From the NCBI GenBank assembly GCA_964019155.1, contig OZ025244.1, positions 7,327,919-7,391,918 on the forward strand: a stretch of 64,000 nt of DNA, written 5' to 3'. A model generated the notes under the pieces. It made no database searches, was not told where the DNA came from, and saw nothing but the letters and a program-made list of their open reading frames with translations. Numbering within the stretch: the first letter of the stretch is position 1; each line of letters opens with the position of its first letter. Positions 1 through 27,365 of the stretch are shown in pieces. This DNA comes from Osedax fenrisi (Eukaryota; Annelida; Polychaeta; Sabellida; Siboglinidae). The position numbers and the translations under genes are program-made.

Positions 1-222
1 TTCAATAGTTATCACTGTTATTGTTTATTTACTTTATTTGCACCTTGTATATTATAATAATTATATAATTAAATAGTATTTAATTCACATTATCTATCTA
101 GCTATCATCCTACCACTCAGCCACAAAATAGAAATAGACAGAGGTCGATAAAGCTATATTAATACAATAGATTAAAGCAGCTATGTTATATCCAAGACTA
201 AACCTCATCCTTCTCATCTCAG

Positions 223-15679
<15,457 letters not shown>

Positions 15680-15922
15680 GCCATCATTCGACCTTCGCGA
15701 TACGAATAGTGCACACACGTGTTTCGAGCGCCATTATATTTCAATCGTTTCACTGCAGTTTATAATTATTACTTTGTCACTAACTGTAGATACCCGATTA
15801 TCACCCTTATCCTCCATTATTACCCAATGTATTACGAAAACGAATCAATATAGGAAACTCGATGTTGATGTATCTTCGATATAGCACCGTATTCTCAATA
15901 TACATACAAATAAGTGTAAACA

Positions 15923-15953
<31 letters not shown>

Positions 15954-16255
15954 GCATTCGAATAGATACAATATTGTGTTGTCGCATTGACGAATAGCCA
16001 GGGTTCAGTTATATTTTTAAGTTTATAGTTTGTGTAGCCGAATGCATTATTAAAATTATGTTTATATTCTATATTTGAAATTCGATTTCATAACTCTTCG
16101 TAAATATGTTCACGCGAATATGTGAAATACTTGCCTATTATTAGTTATATGATAATAACTGTTACTATATCAACGTTATGCAATATTTGCAAACATTGTT
16201 ATTATATTGTATTTGATTTATCTATGCAATAATAAAATTAAATAATAATAATGAT
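15680..16255 (+). other. Probable 3' UTR of the LIM gene
   Basis: Moderate G+C continues for about 450 bases past the stop. An AATAAA hexamer at 16,231-16,236 is the first good poly(A) signal, preceded by T-rich sequence. A (TA)n patch lies at about 15,923-15,948. The transcript end is inferred. Confidence 0.4.
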
Positions 16256-18050
16256 AATATTTCATTATACTATATATTTATATATATATTTACATAATGT
16301 ATTGTTGATAATATTTAGACTATATATATTAATATACAAAATTCAAATTAATTACTATTTATAAAATATTATATATTATAAATTATATAAAATATTCCTG
16401 TTAATTATATATTTATAATATTATATAATTATATTTCAATCATATTATTAATCATAATGAATCATATAAAGTAACCAATACATAACATTAACTTTAATCT
16501 CAATATGCTAATATATGTGATTTATTCTATTATTATAAATACAAAAATATGTGTTACAGATACTTTTATGATATCATAATAGGATACATGTAAGACAACT
16601 AAATAATTATTCACTAAAGTGTGTAACTCTATTGATAAACTTAAAATGTAATATCAAAATATTTCAAGTAAGCAAATATTTATACTTAAATATATTTGCT
16701 TAAAATATGCTTAGAATGCTTACATAACTTACATAACTTACATAACTTACATAACTTATCAATCAATTAATACATTTAATGAAATAATAACATTTTAAAT
16801 TGTTATCCCTAAACTAAAATATTATGTACTAAAGTGTAACATATCAATATCATATAATAGTGTAGAAACCATTGATTACATATATACACAAACAATATCA
16901 ATATAAATCTAGTGAAATGTACATATAATTGTAAATTTTAAACCAAACATAATTGAAATTTATTATAATGAATTATTTTCAATTATAATAAATACAAGAA
17001 ATATTATGAATGTGAATTTAGAAAATTGATAATATTAAAACATGTATTGTAAAATATGCGAATTTCATATTATATATTAATCACCTTTAAAATGTTATGA
17101 TACGCTATTAATAAATATGTCTTATATTATGTAGGTCTTATAATGTTTTATATTATGTAGGTCTTATAATATGTCTTATATTATAAAAATCATATTAAAG
17201 ATGTATATAACATACCAGTTAAGTCAGCATAGAGCTTCTTTAAAGAAAACTAAACAATATTTCCTGTTCTCTGATTTCTATTCTATGATCATATCTAATA
17301 GATAATCTATTCAGGGTTAACCAGAAATATATTAAGTTTTAGAAAATTGTTCTGATTTTAAATATAAAATCTAGTAATTACTATATTACTGTATTAATAC
17401 ACATCTCCACTAATTGTATCAGAGATATTAATCTAAGGATATAATAATTAATAAGTATTTAGTTAATAATTATTCACGTATACATATACTATACTCATAC
17501 TATACTTAATTATTATTCGCTATACTATAATATATATCCTATGTAAATAATTCAATTACTCATAGACGGATTCTATTTTTAATAATTTTTCTATTATATT
17601 TGTATTAACTCTGGTAGAGTACAAGGTACATACATTTCTACTAGTAAAGACAGGAAGTCTGCTAACGATTATTTAGTACTAATGGTATTTTCTGCTTGAG
17701 TGATTTTATCATATTGCATCAAGATCCAGGAATACAATTTTGAATTATATAGATTATTCAATGCATTCTTTTTAGATTAATAGTTTAAATATAATTTAAA
17801 TTATATTTCAATATAACTTAATAAACATTATATTTATTGGAATGTCAATTGACATATTTTCAATTAACATATGTTAACATAAAATTATAAAAAACAACTT
17901 TACAAATATTTACTTAAAATCTATTTGTATTAACTTTCATAATATGGACTAGATATCTGTATAACTATTATTATACTTATTATTATGTATCAGATATAAG
18001 TGTACAGAGAACAAATATAGAGAACGGTTATTTTTAGGATCTCCTTTAAT
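16256..18050. other. Intergenic AT-rich DNA with short tandem repeats
   Basis: No gene is seen. It holds about five 10-bp TTACATAAC(T) units at 16,720-16,759 and duplicated GTCTTATATTATGTAG-type units at 17,110-17,180. It separates the LIM gene from the retroelement gag. Confidence 0.6.
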
Positions 18051-18053
18051 TTA

Positions 18054-18908
18054 ATGAAGACTTCAGACGTTAAAATGACTGAATCTGAGGCTAGGGTGCA
18101 GTATGTAAGTAACCGCCGCGAGATACCAGTATTCGGTGGGCAACCAGATGAGATCTTCGAGGAATGGATAGGAATCGTAGAAAGCCATTTAGAGGGAAAA
18201 CATTACCATTCAGCCGAGTGGTCATCATTTTTAGTTTAACATGTTAAGGGAGAAGCGTATAGAGATATTCGAGCCGAAGGTATATCGGGTAAGAGTGAGT
18301 GGAAGGAATTAGTTGCACTCATGAGATCATGTTTCGGCAAACGAAAGAGTAGAAGACATGGGAGACTTTTATGCGATTCAACAAAATAGTGAACAAAGCA
18401 TAAAGGCTCTAAGCCTGATGATACGAGAAATGTTTACGGAACTTGGTTCAAAATCAAATGATAATGATTGACCAGTGTACTGAAGGAGAAGATAGGCGAG
18501 GCGTTAAAGGATGCTAACGTATGACGAGAAGCATTACGATTAAGGAATGAGTGGTCTACTTTAACGGTAAGAGAATACACAAAGAGATTAATTGAATTCG
18601 AATCATCAATATATGAGTCGGTCCGCGTACGTGAAACGAATGTTACGTCTAAGAAACCCGACGAAATGAGCGAAATAAACGAGGCTCTTAGACATAAAAT
18701 TGAAATGACAACGATATTTACCAAAAAAGTGGAAATCTGTATAGTCAAGTTGAGGTATCGAGGAATATATAGAGGAGGCCAGGACGGGACAAACACGAAA
18801 TTGTTTCCGGTATGGGGAGTCGGCCATTACGCAAGAGAATGCCGACAGTTTGCGTGTAGGAAATGTTCGCGTTTCGGAATTAGTGAGCGTGAGTGTTCGG
18901 GAAACTAA
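18054..18908 (+). pseudogene. Ty3/gypsy-type gag remnant
   Basis: Successive frames, broken by stops after residue 61 and later frameshifts, read as a retrotransposon gag: FGGQPDEIFEEWIG near the start, then a basic region, then a nucleocapsid-like end with GHYARECR and CRKCSRFG (about 18,800-18,890). These resemble CCHC knuckles with some ligands lost. No 5' LTR or primer-binding site was recognisable upstream. Confidence 0.7.
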
Positions 18909-19091
18909 TTACTCCACGGAAATCTCGTCATCTTCCTGGAGTAAATGTAAACAGACGAATAGGGTTTGAAAATAATTGGACACTACGTAACAACAATCTC
19001 AATATCCGAGATGTAAAAACAGGTGACGTAGCACTGAAAAAAAGTCAGTGCCCATACGGCACAGTAATAGGGGGGTATAGTAACACGGTGT

Positions 19092-19502
19092 CTTATAGAT
19101 ACAGGGGCGGAAGTCTGTTGTATGTCGGAGACATATTATAATCAATATGTTAAGGGAATGGTCGTATTAGAGAATGAGTTTAAGTTGACGTCGGTAGATG
19201 GTAGTAACGTGGAGTATGTCGGTTATATCGAGCTAGAGATAGAGGTTGATGGGTGGAAGTGCCCATCGGGATTTTTAATAATCAAAGGAAAATCGGACCC
19301 TGCGGTGATTCTGGGGAGTAATTTATTCAGGTGGAACGAGGTAGTAGTGAATGGCGGTGTGAGCCGTGGAGCAATGTAGCGGCGCTGTATGAACAGGAGG
19401 AAGGCGATATATTCGTAGCGGAGAAGCATAAAGTGTTGATTCCGGCAAATTCGAGGAGGATAATGGGTTGTACGATGAAAGAAGGAAGATGAACAGTATA
19501 CT
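19092..19502 (+). pseudogene. Retroelement aspartic protease region
   Basis: The frame through 19,092 reads LIDTGAEVCCM, the retropepsin active-site motif (DTGA). It continues through DGWKCPSGFLIIKG and AVILGSNLF to a stop at 19,377, with later remnants in other frames. It is cut off at 19,502 by the large TIR insert and resumes beyond 27,343. Order and strand match the gag upstream and pol downstream. Confidence 0.75.
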
Positions 19503-19518
19503 CCCAGCAAACATTAAC

Positions 19519-20275
19519 AACTTCATAACAGACTCATAACAACATAACAGTCTCATAACAGCCTTAAAACAGCATATTCTAAAATTACAGCCTCATATCT
19601 GCTTCATAACAGGATCTTATGAAAAAAAACAGCCTAATATCAGACTTATAACATCATTATGGTAATATCCTCATAACAGCCTACATAAATTCTATAAAAA
19701 CAGCCTCATAACAGCATTGTGATAATATCCTCATAAATTATATATAAAACAGCCTAATATCAGACTCATAACAGCATTATGGTAATATCCTCATAACAGC
19801 CTACATAAATTCTATAAAAACAGATTCATAACAGACTCATAACAGAATTATGATAATATCCTCATAAATTATATAAAAACAGCCTCATAACAGACTCATA
19901 ACAGCAATATGATAATATCCTCATAATAGCCTACATTAATTCTATAAAAGCAGCCTCATAACAGAATTATGGTAATATCCTCATAAATTATATAAAAACA
20001 GCTTCATAACAGACTCATAACAGCAATATGATAATATCCTCATAATAGCCTACATTAATTCTATAAAAGCAGCCTCATAACAGACTCATAACAGAATTAT
20101 GGTAATATCCTCTTAAATTATATAAAAACAGCTTCATAACAGACTCATAACAGCAATATGATAATATCCTTATAATAGCCTACATAAATTATATAAAAAA
20201 TAGCCTAATAACAGAATCATAACAGCATTATGATAATATCCTCATAATAACCTACATACATTTCATAAAAACAGT
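19519..20275 (+). repeat. Left subterminal minisatellite of the 7.8 kb element
   Basis: Dense variants of CTCATAACAG plus an interspersed longer unit (CAGCATTATGATAATATCC, then a spacer with ATTATATAAAAACAG), giving higher-order units of about 110-120 bases repeated at least five times. Confidence 0.85.
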
Positions 20276-20390
20276 CGGGTAAGGCTATATCAAAGATTTT
20301 GCGAAGCGGAAAATCTTTGGCTATATCACAGAACTATAGAGAAATTTCAGAAATTTATCTCTAGCTCTATGGGCTATATACATATATTTT
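20276..20390 (+). repeat. Tandem hairpins next to the left subterminal array
   Basis: AAAGATTTT and AAAATCTTT flank GCGAAGCGG, all inside two copies of GGCTATATCA. A second imperfect hairpin follows (ACTATAGAGAAATTTC with GAAATTTATCTCTAGCTC). Related TAGAGCTAGAG-type palindromes occur at 47,701-47,730 and 49,752-49,785. Confidence 0.55.
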
Positions 20391-20599
20391 TAAACTATAA
20401 ACTATAATCTGGATATATATATATATATATATATGGATAGCATAAAGATGTGTTTCACCATAGATTTATAGTTTACAATGTAAAATACAGATCTATGCAT
20501 TTAAATAATTCTGTTTGTATACTGTATTCTGTAATATACAAAGATTATAATCAAAGATAATTACAAAAAATATAATTTAAAATTTAAATTGTAATATAA

Positions 20600-21161
20600 G
20601 GAAGGGTCTAAATACGCATATATGAGGCACATTAAAAGTTCAAAGATCAAATTTGAAATATTAATTTTTAAATAAATATAAAATTCAAATTATTACTTAT
20701 ATGTATTAATTTACTGAATAAAACAAATATAAATACTCACTCGACATTATAATAATGATTATGGAATATTATTCCATACAAATTATATAAAATTATTACT
20801 TATATGTATTAATTTACTGAATAAAACAAATATAAATACTCACTCGAAATTATTGAATATTATTCCATACAAATTATATAAAAGTATTACTTATATGTAT
20901 TAATTTACTGAATAAAACAAATATAAATAGGCACTACTCACTCGATATTTTTATGTCGAGTGAGTATGCACAATGTAAGGGATATTTAATTAAGGCGGTA
21001 GCTATATTTATTATAATATTAAATACATAATATTATACCACAACTGTGAAAATAAAAAATTAATAAATATGCTTTATATGCTCACTCGGGAAGTAATGCA
21101 GCTAAAAAAACCTACACAAATTAAAACTTAACCCAACCTAACCACAACTGTGAAAATAACA

Positions 21162-21193
<32 letters not shown>

Positions 21194-21760
21194 TATATAT
21201 ATTGTGTAGGTTTTTTTTAGCTGCATTACTTCCCGAGTGAACCTATAAAAGTATATTAATATATATTATATATTAATATACTTTTATAGGTATATAAAAG
21301 TATATTAATATATATTATATATTAATATACTTTTATAGGTTCACTCGGGAAGTAATGCAGCTAAAAAAAACCTACACAAATTAAAACTTAACCCAACCTA
21401 ATCACAACCGTGAACATATACTTTTATAGGCTAACTCGGGAAGTAATGCAGCTAAAATTATTACTTATATGTATTAATTTACTGAATAAAACAAATAATA
21501 TAAATAATCACTCGAAATTATTGAATATTATTCCCTACAAATTATATACAATTATTACTTTGTGTTAAAATGAAAATGATGTATAAATCATTTATTTGAT
21601 CATCATTATATATAATACAATTCATTTTAAATAAACTATTATAAATAGAGTTGACTAGTTTCTATTTTATAATTTATTTATAAATTAAGATCGATAAAAT
21701 CCACTTTCTCCCAAAATATAAAAATAAATGTGCCTCATATATGCGTATTTAGACTCTTCC
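20600..21760. mobile_element. Nested MITE with 9-bp target duplication (MULE-like)
   Basis: TIRs of about 34 bases (starting GGAAGGGTCTAAATACGCAT on the left; one mismatch in the right copy). The element is flanked by a perfect 9-bp direct repeat GTAATATAA at 20,591-20,599 and 21,761-21,769. A 9-bp duplication is characteristic of Mutator-like elements. The interior is tandem repeats: three copies of an about 110-base unit (20,690-20,930), two forward and one partial inverted copy of the 91-bp satellite unit, and short palindromes. No open frame. Confidence 0.85.
21080..21460. repeat. 91-bp satellite units inside the MITE
   Basis: CACTCGGGAAGTAATGCAGC followed by an A run, CCTACACAAATTAAAAC and AACCCAACCTAACCACAAC. 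Forward copies lie near 21,083 and 21,345, and a partial inverse near 21,203-21,240. Between them is a tandem palindrome built on AGTATATTAATATATATTAT. The same unit forms the array at 33,262-34,390. Confidence 0.85.
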
Positions 21761-22136
21761 GTAATATAAAGTTTTCCTATATCATTTAATTCAATTTATA
21801 AGACAATAAAGTGGCTCAACAAAATAGTAAGTAGACATAATATTATATTATATATTAATATAATTGAATATATATACCGTTGTAGCTATATATTAGTTTA
21901 GTATTTAAGTTATTTAAAAAATAAATTTATTTATAATTATTAAAAGTTTCAACACGAAACCAAACGTTTTAATAATAATTATGATAAAATAAAGTGTATT
22001 ATCATAATTAAATAACTCATAGAATATATATATATATATACAATATATTTTTAACTAAATTATTTAGTAAATACAATTAAAATAATTATTATTTTATGAA
22101 GGATATTAATAATTAATATCCTAAATATCCTAAATA

Positions 22137-22429
22137 TGGTAGCCAGTAACCTCGTACGAGGTAATCTCGAACGATTAATTTTGTACGACTTGTTAAATTT
22201 AATTTATTTCATAATAATACAGTTTTTATACGATTATATATAATAACTTATTATATAATATATAATAATTTAATTTATTTCATAATTATACAGTTCTCAT
22301 ACGAATATATATAATATAATATAAGCGTATGAGAACTGTATAATTATGAAATAAATTAAATTTAATAAGTCGTACGAGATTACTAAATAAGTCGTACGAA
22401 ATTACCTCGTACGAGATTACTGGCATTCC
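22137..22429. mobile_element. TA-flanked foldback MITE, copy 1
   Basis: Ends GCCAGTAACCTCGTACGAGG and the inverse CCTCGTACGAGATTACTGGC, with TA dinucleotides outside each end. The two halves are long inverse copies (GTCGTACGA, AATTTAATTTATTTCATAAT). TA flanks suggest a Tc1/mariner-type mechanism. No open frame. Confidence 0.75.
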
Positions 22430-22586
22430 TAAATATCCTTAATATTATTAATTTAATAATTAAATATCATATTATTATAATAATTATAATAATTTATATA
22501 ATAATTATAATAATAATTATAATAAATTATAATAATCATAATAATTATTATAAATTATAATATAATTATTATAATTCAATATTTTA

Positions 22587-22868
22587 AGGTAGCCAGTAAC
22601 CTCGTACGAGGTAATCTCGTATGAGTAATTTCGCACGAATTGTTAAATGTAATTTATTTCATCATAATACAGTTTGTATACGATTATATATAATAACTTA
22701 GTATATATTGATATCATATATTGTATTATATTATTGTATTATCTATATTCATATAAGAACTGTATAATTATGAAATAAATTAAATTTAATAAGTCGTACG
22801 AGATTACTAAATAAGTCGTACGAAATTACCTCGTACTGGATTACCTCGTAAGAGATTACTGGCATTCC
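22587..22868. mobile_element. TA-flanked foldback MITE, copy 2
   Basis: Same family as copy 1 (GCCAGTAACCTCGTACGAGG end, inverse end with two substitutions, TA on both sides), starting about 160 bases downstream. Internal sequence is similar but diverged. A third, strongly decayed end may be present near 23,760-23,812 (CTTCGTACGAGATCATTGG). Confidence 0.75.
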
Positions 22869-22963
22869 TAAGAGTTATTTAATGTTGATAAAAAATACTT
22901 TTTTTATCATAATTATTATTAAAACATTCGGTTTCATGTTGATACCTGGGTTGAAACTTTTAA

Positions 22964-24335
22964 CATTATGATAATGTTAAATTAAATTTAATTATAATTT
23001 TCAAGTAGTACTATAGTATAGTCAATATTTTTTTTTATTTATGTATATGTGATTATTTATAATACACTTAATTACGTTATACATGTATAACTTGTGTTGT
23101 CAGTGTTGTAGAAGTATATATTTAAAATTAGAATCGCGTAAGAGCTTTAAATAACGAAAGAGATGATTCTAAATAGATCACTAAATTGCGTATACATTTT
23201 ATATGTTCATAAATATTATTCCTAAATTATTATTTTACATATATTATATGATATAATTATTATAATAATATTATATTATATTATATTAAATATATTTAAT
23301 AGTAGAAATATATATTCTATTAATTTGTATTATATTTTATTCATTATTTTATTCATTATGATTAGTATAATGATTATACCTACTATATTTATAAATATAT
23401 ATATATATATATATTTACACAATCAAATTTACTTTGAAAGTATAATAATTATGAAAATATATAATGTATTTATATCCAAATTTCGCGATCTATTTAAAAC
23501 CGTAACTTTTGTTATATAGAGCACTCACCCGATTCTATTTTTATTATTTACGATTATAACTAGGATACCATTTATAATTGATTACTTTTTTTAAATATTA
23601 ATATTAATTAACCTATATTATATACTATATAATATGTAAGGTAATCAGTGATCACATGTGGAGTGTTTTAATTTGGTTTTATAATTTTGTGTCCAATATC
23701 AATTCTTCTATTTATAAATAATTATTTAAATTAACATTGTGCAAGATCACCATGGTGATTGCAATATTGACGATATCACTATCACTTCGTACGAGATCAT
23801 TGGAATCCATATGTAATACACTAATAAATTATATAGTGATTATATAATATAGTATTATATTACTATAGTAAATATATATATTTTATTATCTAATAGACTA
23901 TCTATAGATATATATATATATTTTATAATTTATTTATAATGTGAAGTACAATATTAAATATTAAATATGTTTATATATTTTAGCATACATATTTGTGCTA
24001 AAATCCTATTTTTAATCTTCTATATTATATAGGTATAATTACTTTTATGATATATTCATATGATGTAGTATTTAAATTTATATTACCTACTAAATATTTT
24101 CGTTTCATTCAGTACATTCATATTACACAATGCATATTCTTATGATGCTGTTTATATTAAATATAGTATATTTGATATTTATTCTATCAAGATAGCCTAT
24201 GATTTAAAAGTGTTGATGATGTGGGTATGACTATGTTTATGGGTAGAACTAGTATATTGGTAGTGATTTTATTATCTTATAAATTACTTATTCAATAATA
24301 AAATAATGTATTTAGCTATCTTATTTTTTATTGAT
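22964..24335. other. AT-rich interior of the 7.8 kb element
   Basis: Apart from a possible decayed foldback end at 23,640-23,812, I see no gene or repeat structure here. Short open frames are hydrophobic translations of AT-rich DNA. Confidence 0.5.
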
Positions 24336-26075
24336 AGCTTGACTTATGGATACTACAGATTATAACCAGAGCTATACATATAATCATATATCAAACATTT
24401 TAAACTATAATGCAAACCTATTAATTTTTATTAAATATATAAGTTTACTTATAATCTTATTTATATATATTATACATTTATCTATATTACAACAGCAGTC
24501 CTTGATTATCATTGACATGATACCAAGATGAACAAGAGCAGTCCATATACTTTCGCCTTCGAGATAACAAATACGTTAGAAAATATTATTACTTTATACT
24601 TACGACTATTTCTACTTTATATTTGTCGTATAATGTCGTATATAGATATATTTGCTTACAAAAATAAATCATTCAACAGCAGTCCATGATATTCTGTGAC
24701 ATAACACCTTCGATATTAATGCAGAAGCCCATGTCCGCCTTCTATGATACATGCTTAGAGATGGCAATATATTTCCGTAACCTTTCTATTTCGAGATAAC
24801 AATAACGTTAGCAAATATTTATACTTTCAACTATATATTTGATTAAATATAAACTCAATTCATCAACAGCAGTTCATGATATTTAGTGCTGTGTCGCCTT
24901 CAAGATGACAATAGTATTCAGTGATAATCAATGACATGGTGCCTTAGAGATAACACTAGCAGTCTGTGACGCCTTCACGATAACTATAAAATCTAAGTGA
25001 AGCCTTCATTAGATGCTGACTGATCAAGCTAGTAGCATTATTATATATGCAATCTTATATTATATTATGTATTTAATAGATCGTATAATAAATATTCCGC
25101 CTGAAGGAATGTAATGAGACAATTTAGTCATGCCAACTTTTATATTGGGACATTATATTGTAATTTAATCTTATAAATTACTAATATTGTAGGTAAAATT
25201 TTGTATTTAGTTATCATATTTAATTGGCAAGCTTGACGTATGTTTCTTTATAGACATTTATATGTATATATAAGTGGATATAGGTTGTTAGCAACGGAAC
25301 ACGTATTTTGAAATCAACGGCTAAAATGCACACTGTGCATTGTACAGTCAACAAGATTAAGCGTTATAAGTCATAATGTTATAACACATAAAATATATCT
25401 TCCTCATATAAGCTAGAATGTAAGTGTCATTTAGTAAGTAAAGAAGTCATATTTTCATAGGTTATGATTCATTTGTATATATTGTTGTTATTTTATTATC
25501 TTCAAAGCCACTCTCATGCTAATACAATACAATTATAATGAGAGCTAATACATATAAATATATATCAAAAACTATACACAAACCTATTACTTTATATTAC
25601 ATATATAAATTTACTTATAACCTTATTTATATATATTATATATCCATTTAGATGACAACAGCAGCCCATGATTATCATTGACTTGCTTTTTCAAGATGAA
25701 CAACAGCAGTCCATATACTTTCACCTTCGAGATAACAACTATGTTAGCAAATATTTATACTTGCGACTATATCAACTATATATTTACTTAAATAAAAATC
25801 ACTCAGTCCACATCTGAACGGGTCGGCTTCGAGATAACTACATCAGTCCATGATAATCATTGACAGGGAGCCTTAGATATAAAAATAGCAGTCGGTGCTT
25901 CCTTTGTGATTATCATGGAATCTCCGAGAAGCCCTCTTAGATACATCCTAGTAGCATGATTCAATATGCAACCTTATATTATATTGTGTATTTAATAGAT
26001 CGTGGAATAAATATTCTGCCTGGAATAGGAATATAATGTGAAAATGTAGTCATGCCGACTTTTACATTGGCACAT
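24336..26075 (+). repeat. Tandem duplication of a CAGCAGTCC-motif region
   Basis: Blocks at about 24,340-25,135 and 25,500-26,060 are direct imperfect copies (TATCATTGACATG, ACAGCAGTCCATATACTTTC, CTTCGAGATAACAA, AATATGCAACCTTATATTAT-like ends, GCATGCCGACTTTTA-like ends). Within each, a degenerate 40-60 base unit, CAGCAGTCCATGAT ... CCTTCGAGATAACA, recurs several times. No sustained open frame. Confidence 0.7.
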
Positions 26076-26079
26076 TATA

Positions 26080-26410
26080 TTGTCGGTCGACGCTACATGC
26101 GTTCAGATGTGTTTAACGTTGCTCAGCTATGCTGGAGGCAATTATTATTACATTATTTGCCACTTAGTATATGTTATTTTATATATGTTTTATACAACAC
26201 CCCACTATGTAAACGCAATTAATGGGCTATTCATATTGTATGTCGAACTATATATCGTACAACTATTATATAATATGTTTACTGTCTCACGATATATAGT
26301 TTGACGCAGGCATTAAGTGTGTCGCGTGCACCTAAGGAATACGTATTCCTGATTGGCCCATATAATTACTTCGCCACACGATGCATTGAACTTGAATGGC
26401 ACTTGTAGGT
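26080..26410. repeat. GC-richer dispersed repeat, copy 1
   Basis: The segment ATGTTTACTG ... GTTTGACGC ... GTGTCGCGTG ... CCTGATTGGC ... CACGATGCATTG has a diverged counterpart at 50,195-50,335. Its composition differs from its surroundings. Confidence 0.45.
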
Positions 26411-26644
26411 CGCCCCTAAAACATCGCAGACGCACTGCCCGCTTTCTTAATAAATATGACCAATACCTAAACCAGCTTATTTATTAAACCTAATAATATT
26501 CTTAACAACTTAACAATATATAATTAGAAAGGTTTTTTAAATGTATCTAATTAGGTGTTATTAAGTAGTGTATTTGTTTTCCCCCAAATAAAGTGTAAAA
26601 CCATTTATTGAGTTGTACTCCTCATTTGGCCTAAAAGTATACAT

Positions 26645-27326
26645 TTCTAAATACTTTAATAATATATCATCATATAATATCCTCATAAATGCATAATATA
26701 ACAGCCTAAGTACAGCCTTATAACATTATCATATAATACCCTTATAACAGCTTAACTACAGCCTCATAAAATCATCATATAATAGCCAATTTACAGCTTC
26801 ATAACATCATCATATAACAGTCTAATAACTGCCTAATATAACATCCAATTTACAGCCTCATAACATCATCATATAGCAGTCTAATAACTGCCTAATATAA
26901 CAGCCAATTTACAGCTCCATAATATCATCATATAACAGCCTAATAACTGCCTAATATAACAGCCTAATAACTGCTTCATATAACAGCTTAATTACTGCCT
27001 CATAACATCATCATATAACAGCCTAATATAACAGCCTAATTACTGCCTCATAACTGCCTAATATAACAGCCTAATAACTGCTTCATATAACAGCTTAATT
27101 ACTGCCTCATAACATCATCATATAACAGCCTAATATAACAGCTTAATTACTGCCTCATAACATCATCATATAACAGCCTAATAACTGCTTCATCTAACAG
27201 CTTAATTACTGCCTCATAACATCCTCATAACAGCCTCATAACATCCTCATAACTGCCTCATATAACAGCATCTGTCTACACATTAGGCTGTTTTTTTATG
27301 AGGCTGTTATGAGGATGTTATGAGGC
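26645..27326 (-). repeat. Right subterminal minisatellite of the 7.8 kb element
   Basis: Variants of CATATAACAGCCTAATAACTG and CATAACATCATCATATAACA run to 27,280, then the last 60 bases reverse strand sense (GAGGCTGTTATGAGG) to form the right terminal region matching the left end. Confidence 0.85.
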
Positions 27327-27365
27327 TGTTAATGTTTGCTGGGCTGTATATATACTATATATATA

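Larger units (their letters stand above)
21943..22963. repeat. Larger palindrome enclosing the foldback pair
   Basis: Left arm about 21,943-22,022 and right arm about 22,871-22,963 are imperfect inverse copies (shared TTTTAATAATAATTATGAT, AAAGTTTCAAC, TTAAATAACTC). The two TA-flanked foldbacks lie between them. Confidence 0.7.
19503..27343. mobile_element. 7.8 kb TIR-bounded element inserted in the retroelement
   Basis: The left end CCCAGCAAACATTAACA is matched exactly in inverse at the right end (TGTTAATGTTTGCTGGG, 27,327-27,343). Both ends continue into the same CATAACAGCCTCATAACAG-type tandem repeats, in opposite orientation. It interrupts the Ty3/gypsy remnant between protease and reverse transcriptase. 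No transposase is found. No clear target duplication is visible (flanks ...AGTATACT and CTGTATAT...). The superfamily is not assigned. Confidence 0.8.

Noticed and set aside
23325..24531. Short Ile/Tyr-rich open frames resembling membrane peptides
   Set aside because: AT-rich DNA translates to hydrophobic residues by chance; no splice sites, composition shift or repeats support coding.
19519..27326. CRISPR-like spaced repeats
   Set aside because: Units vary continuously in length and sequence, with no constant repeat and unique spacers; they are subterminal minisatellites in animal DNA.
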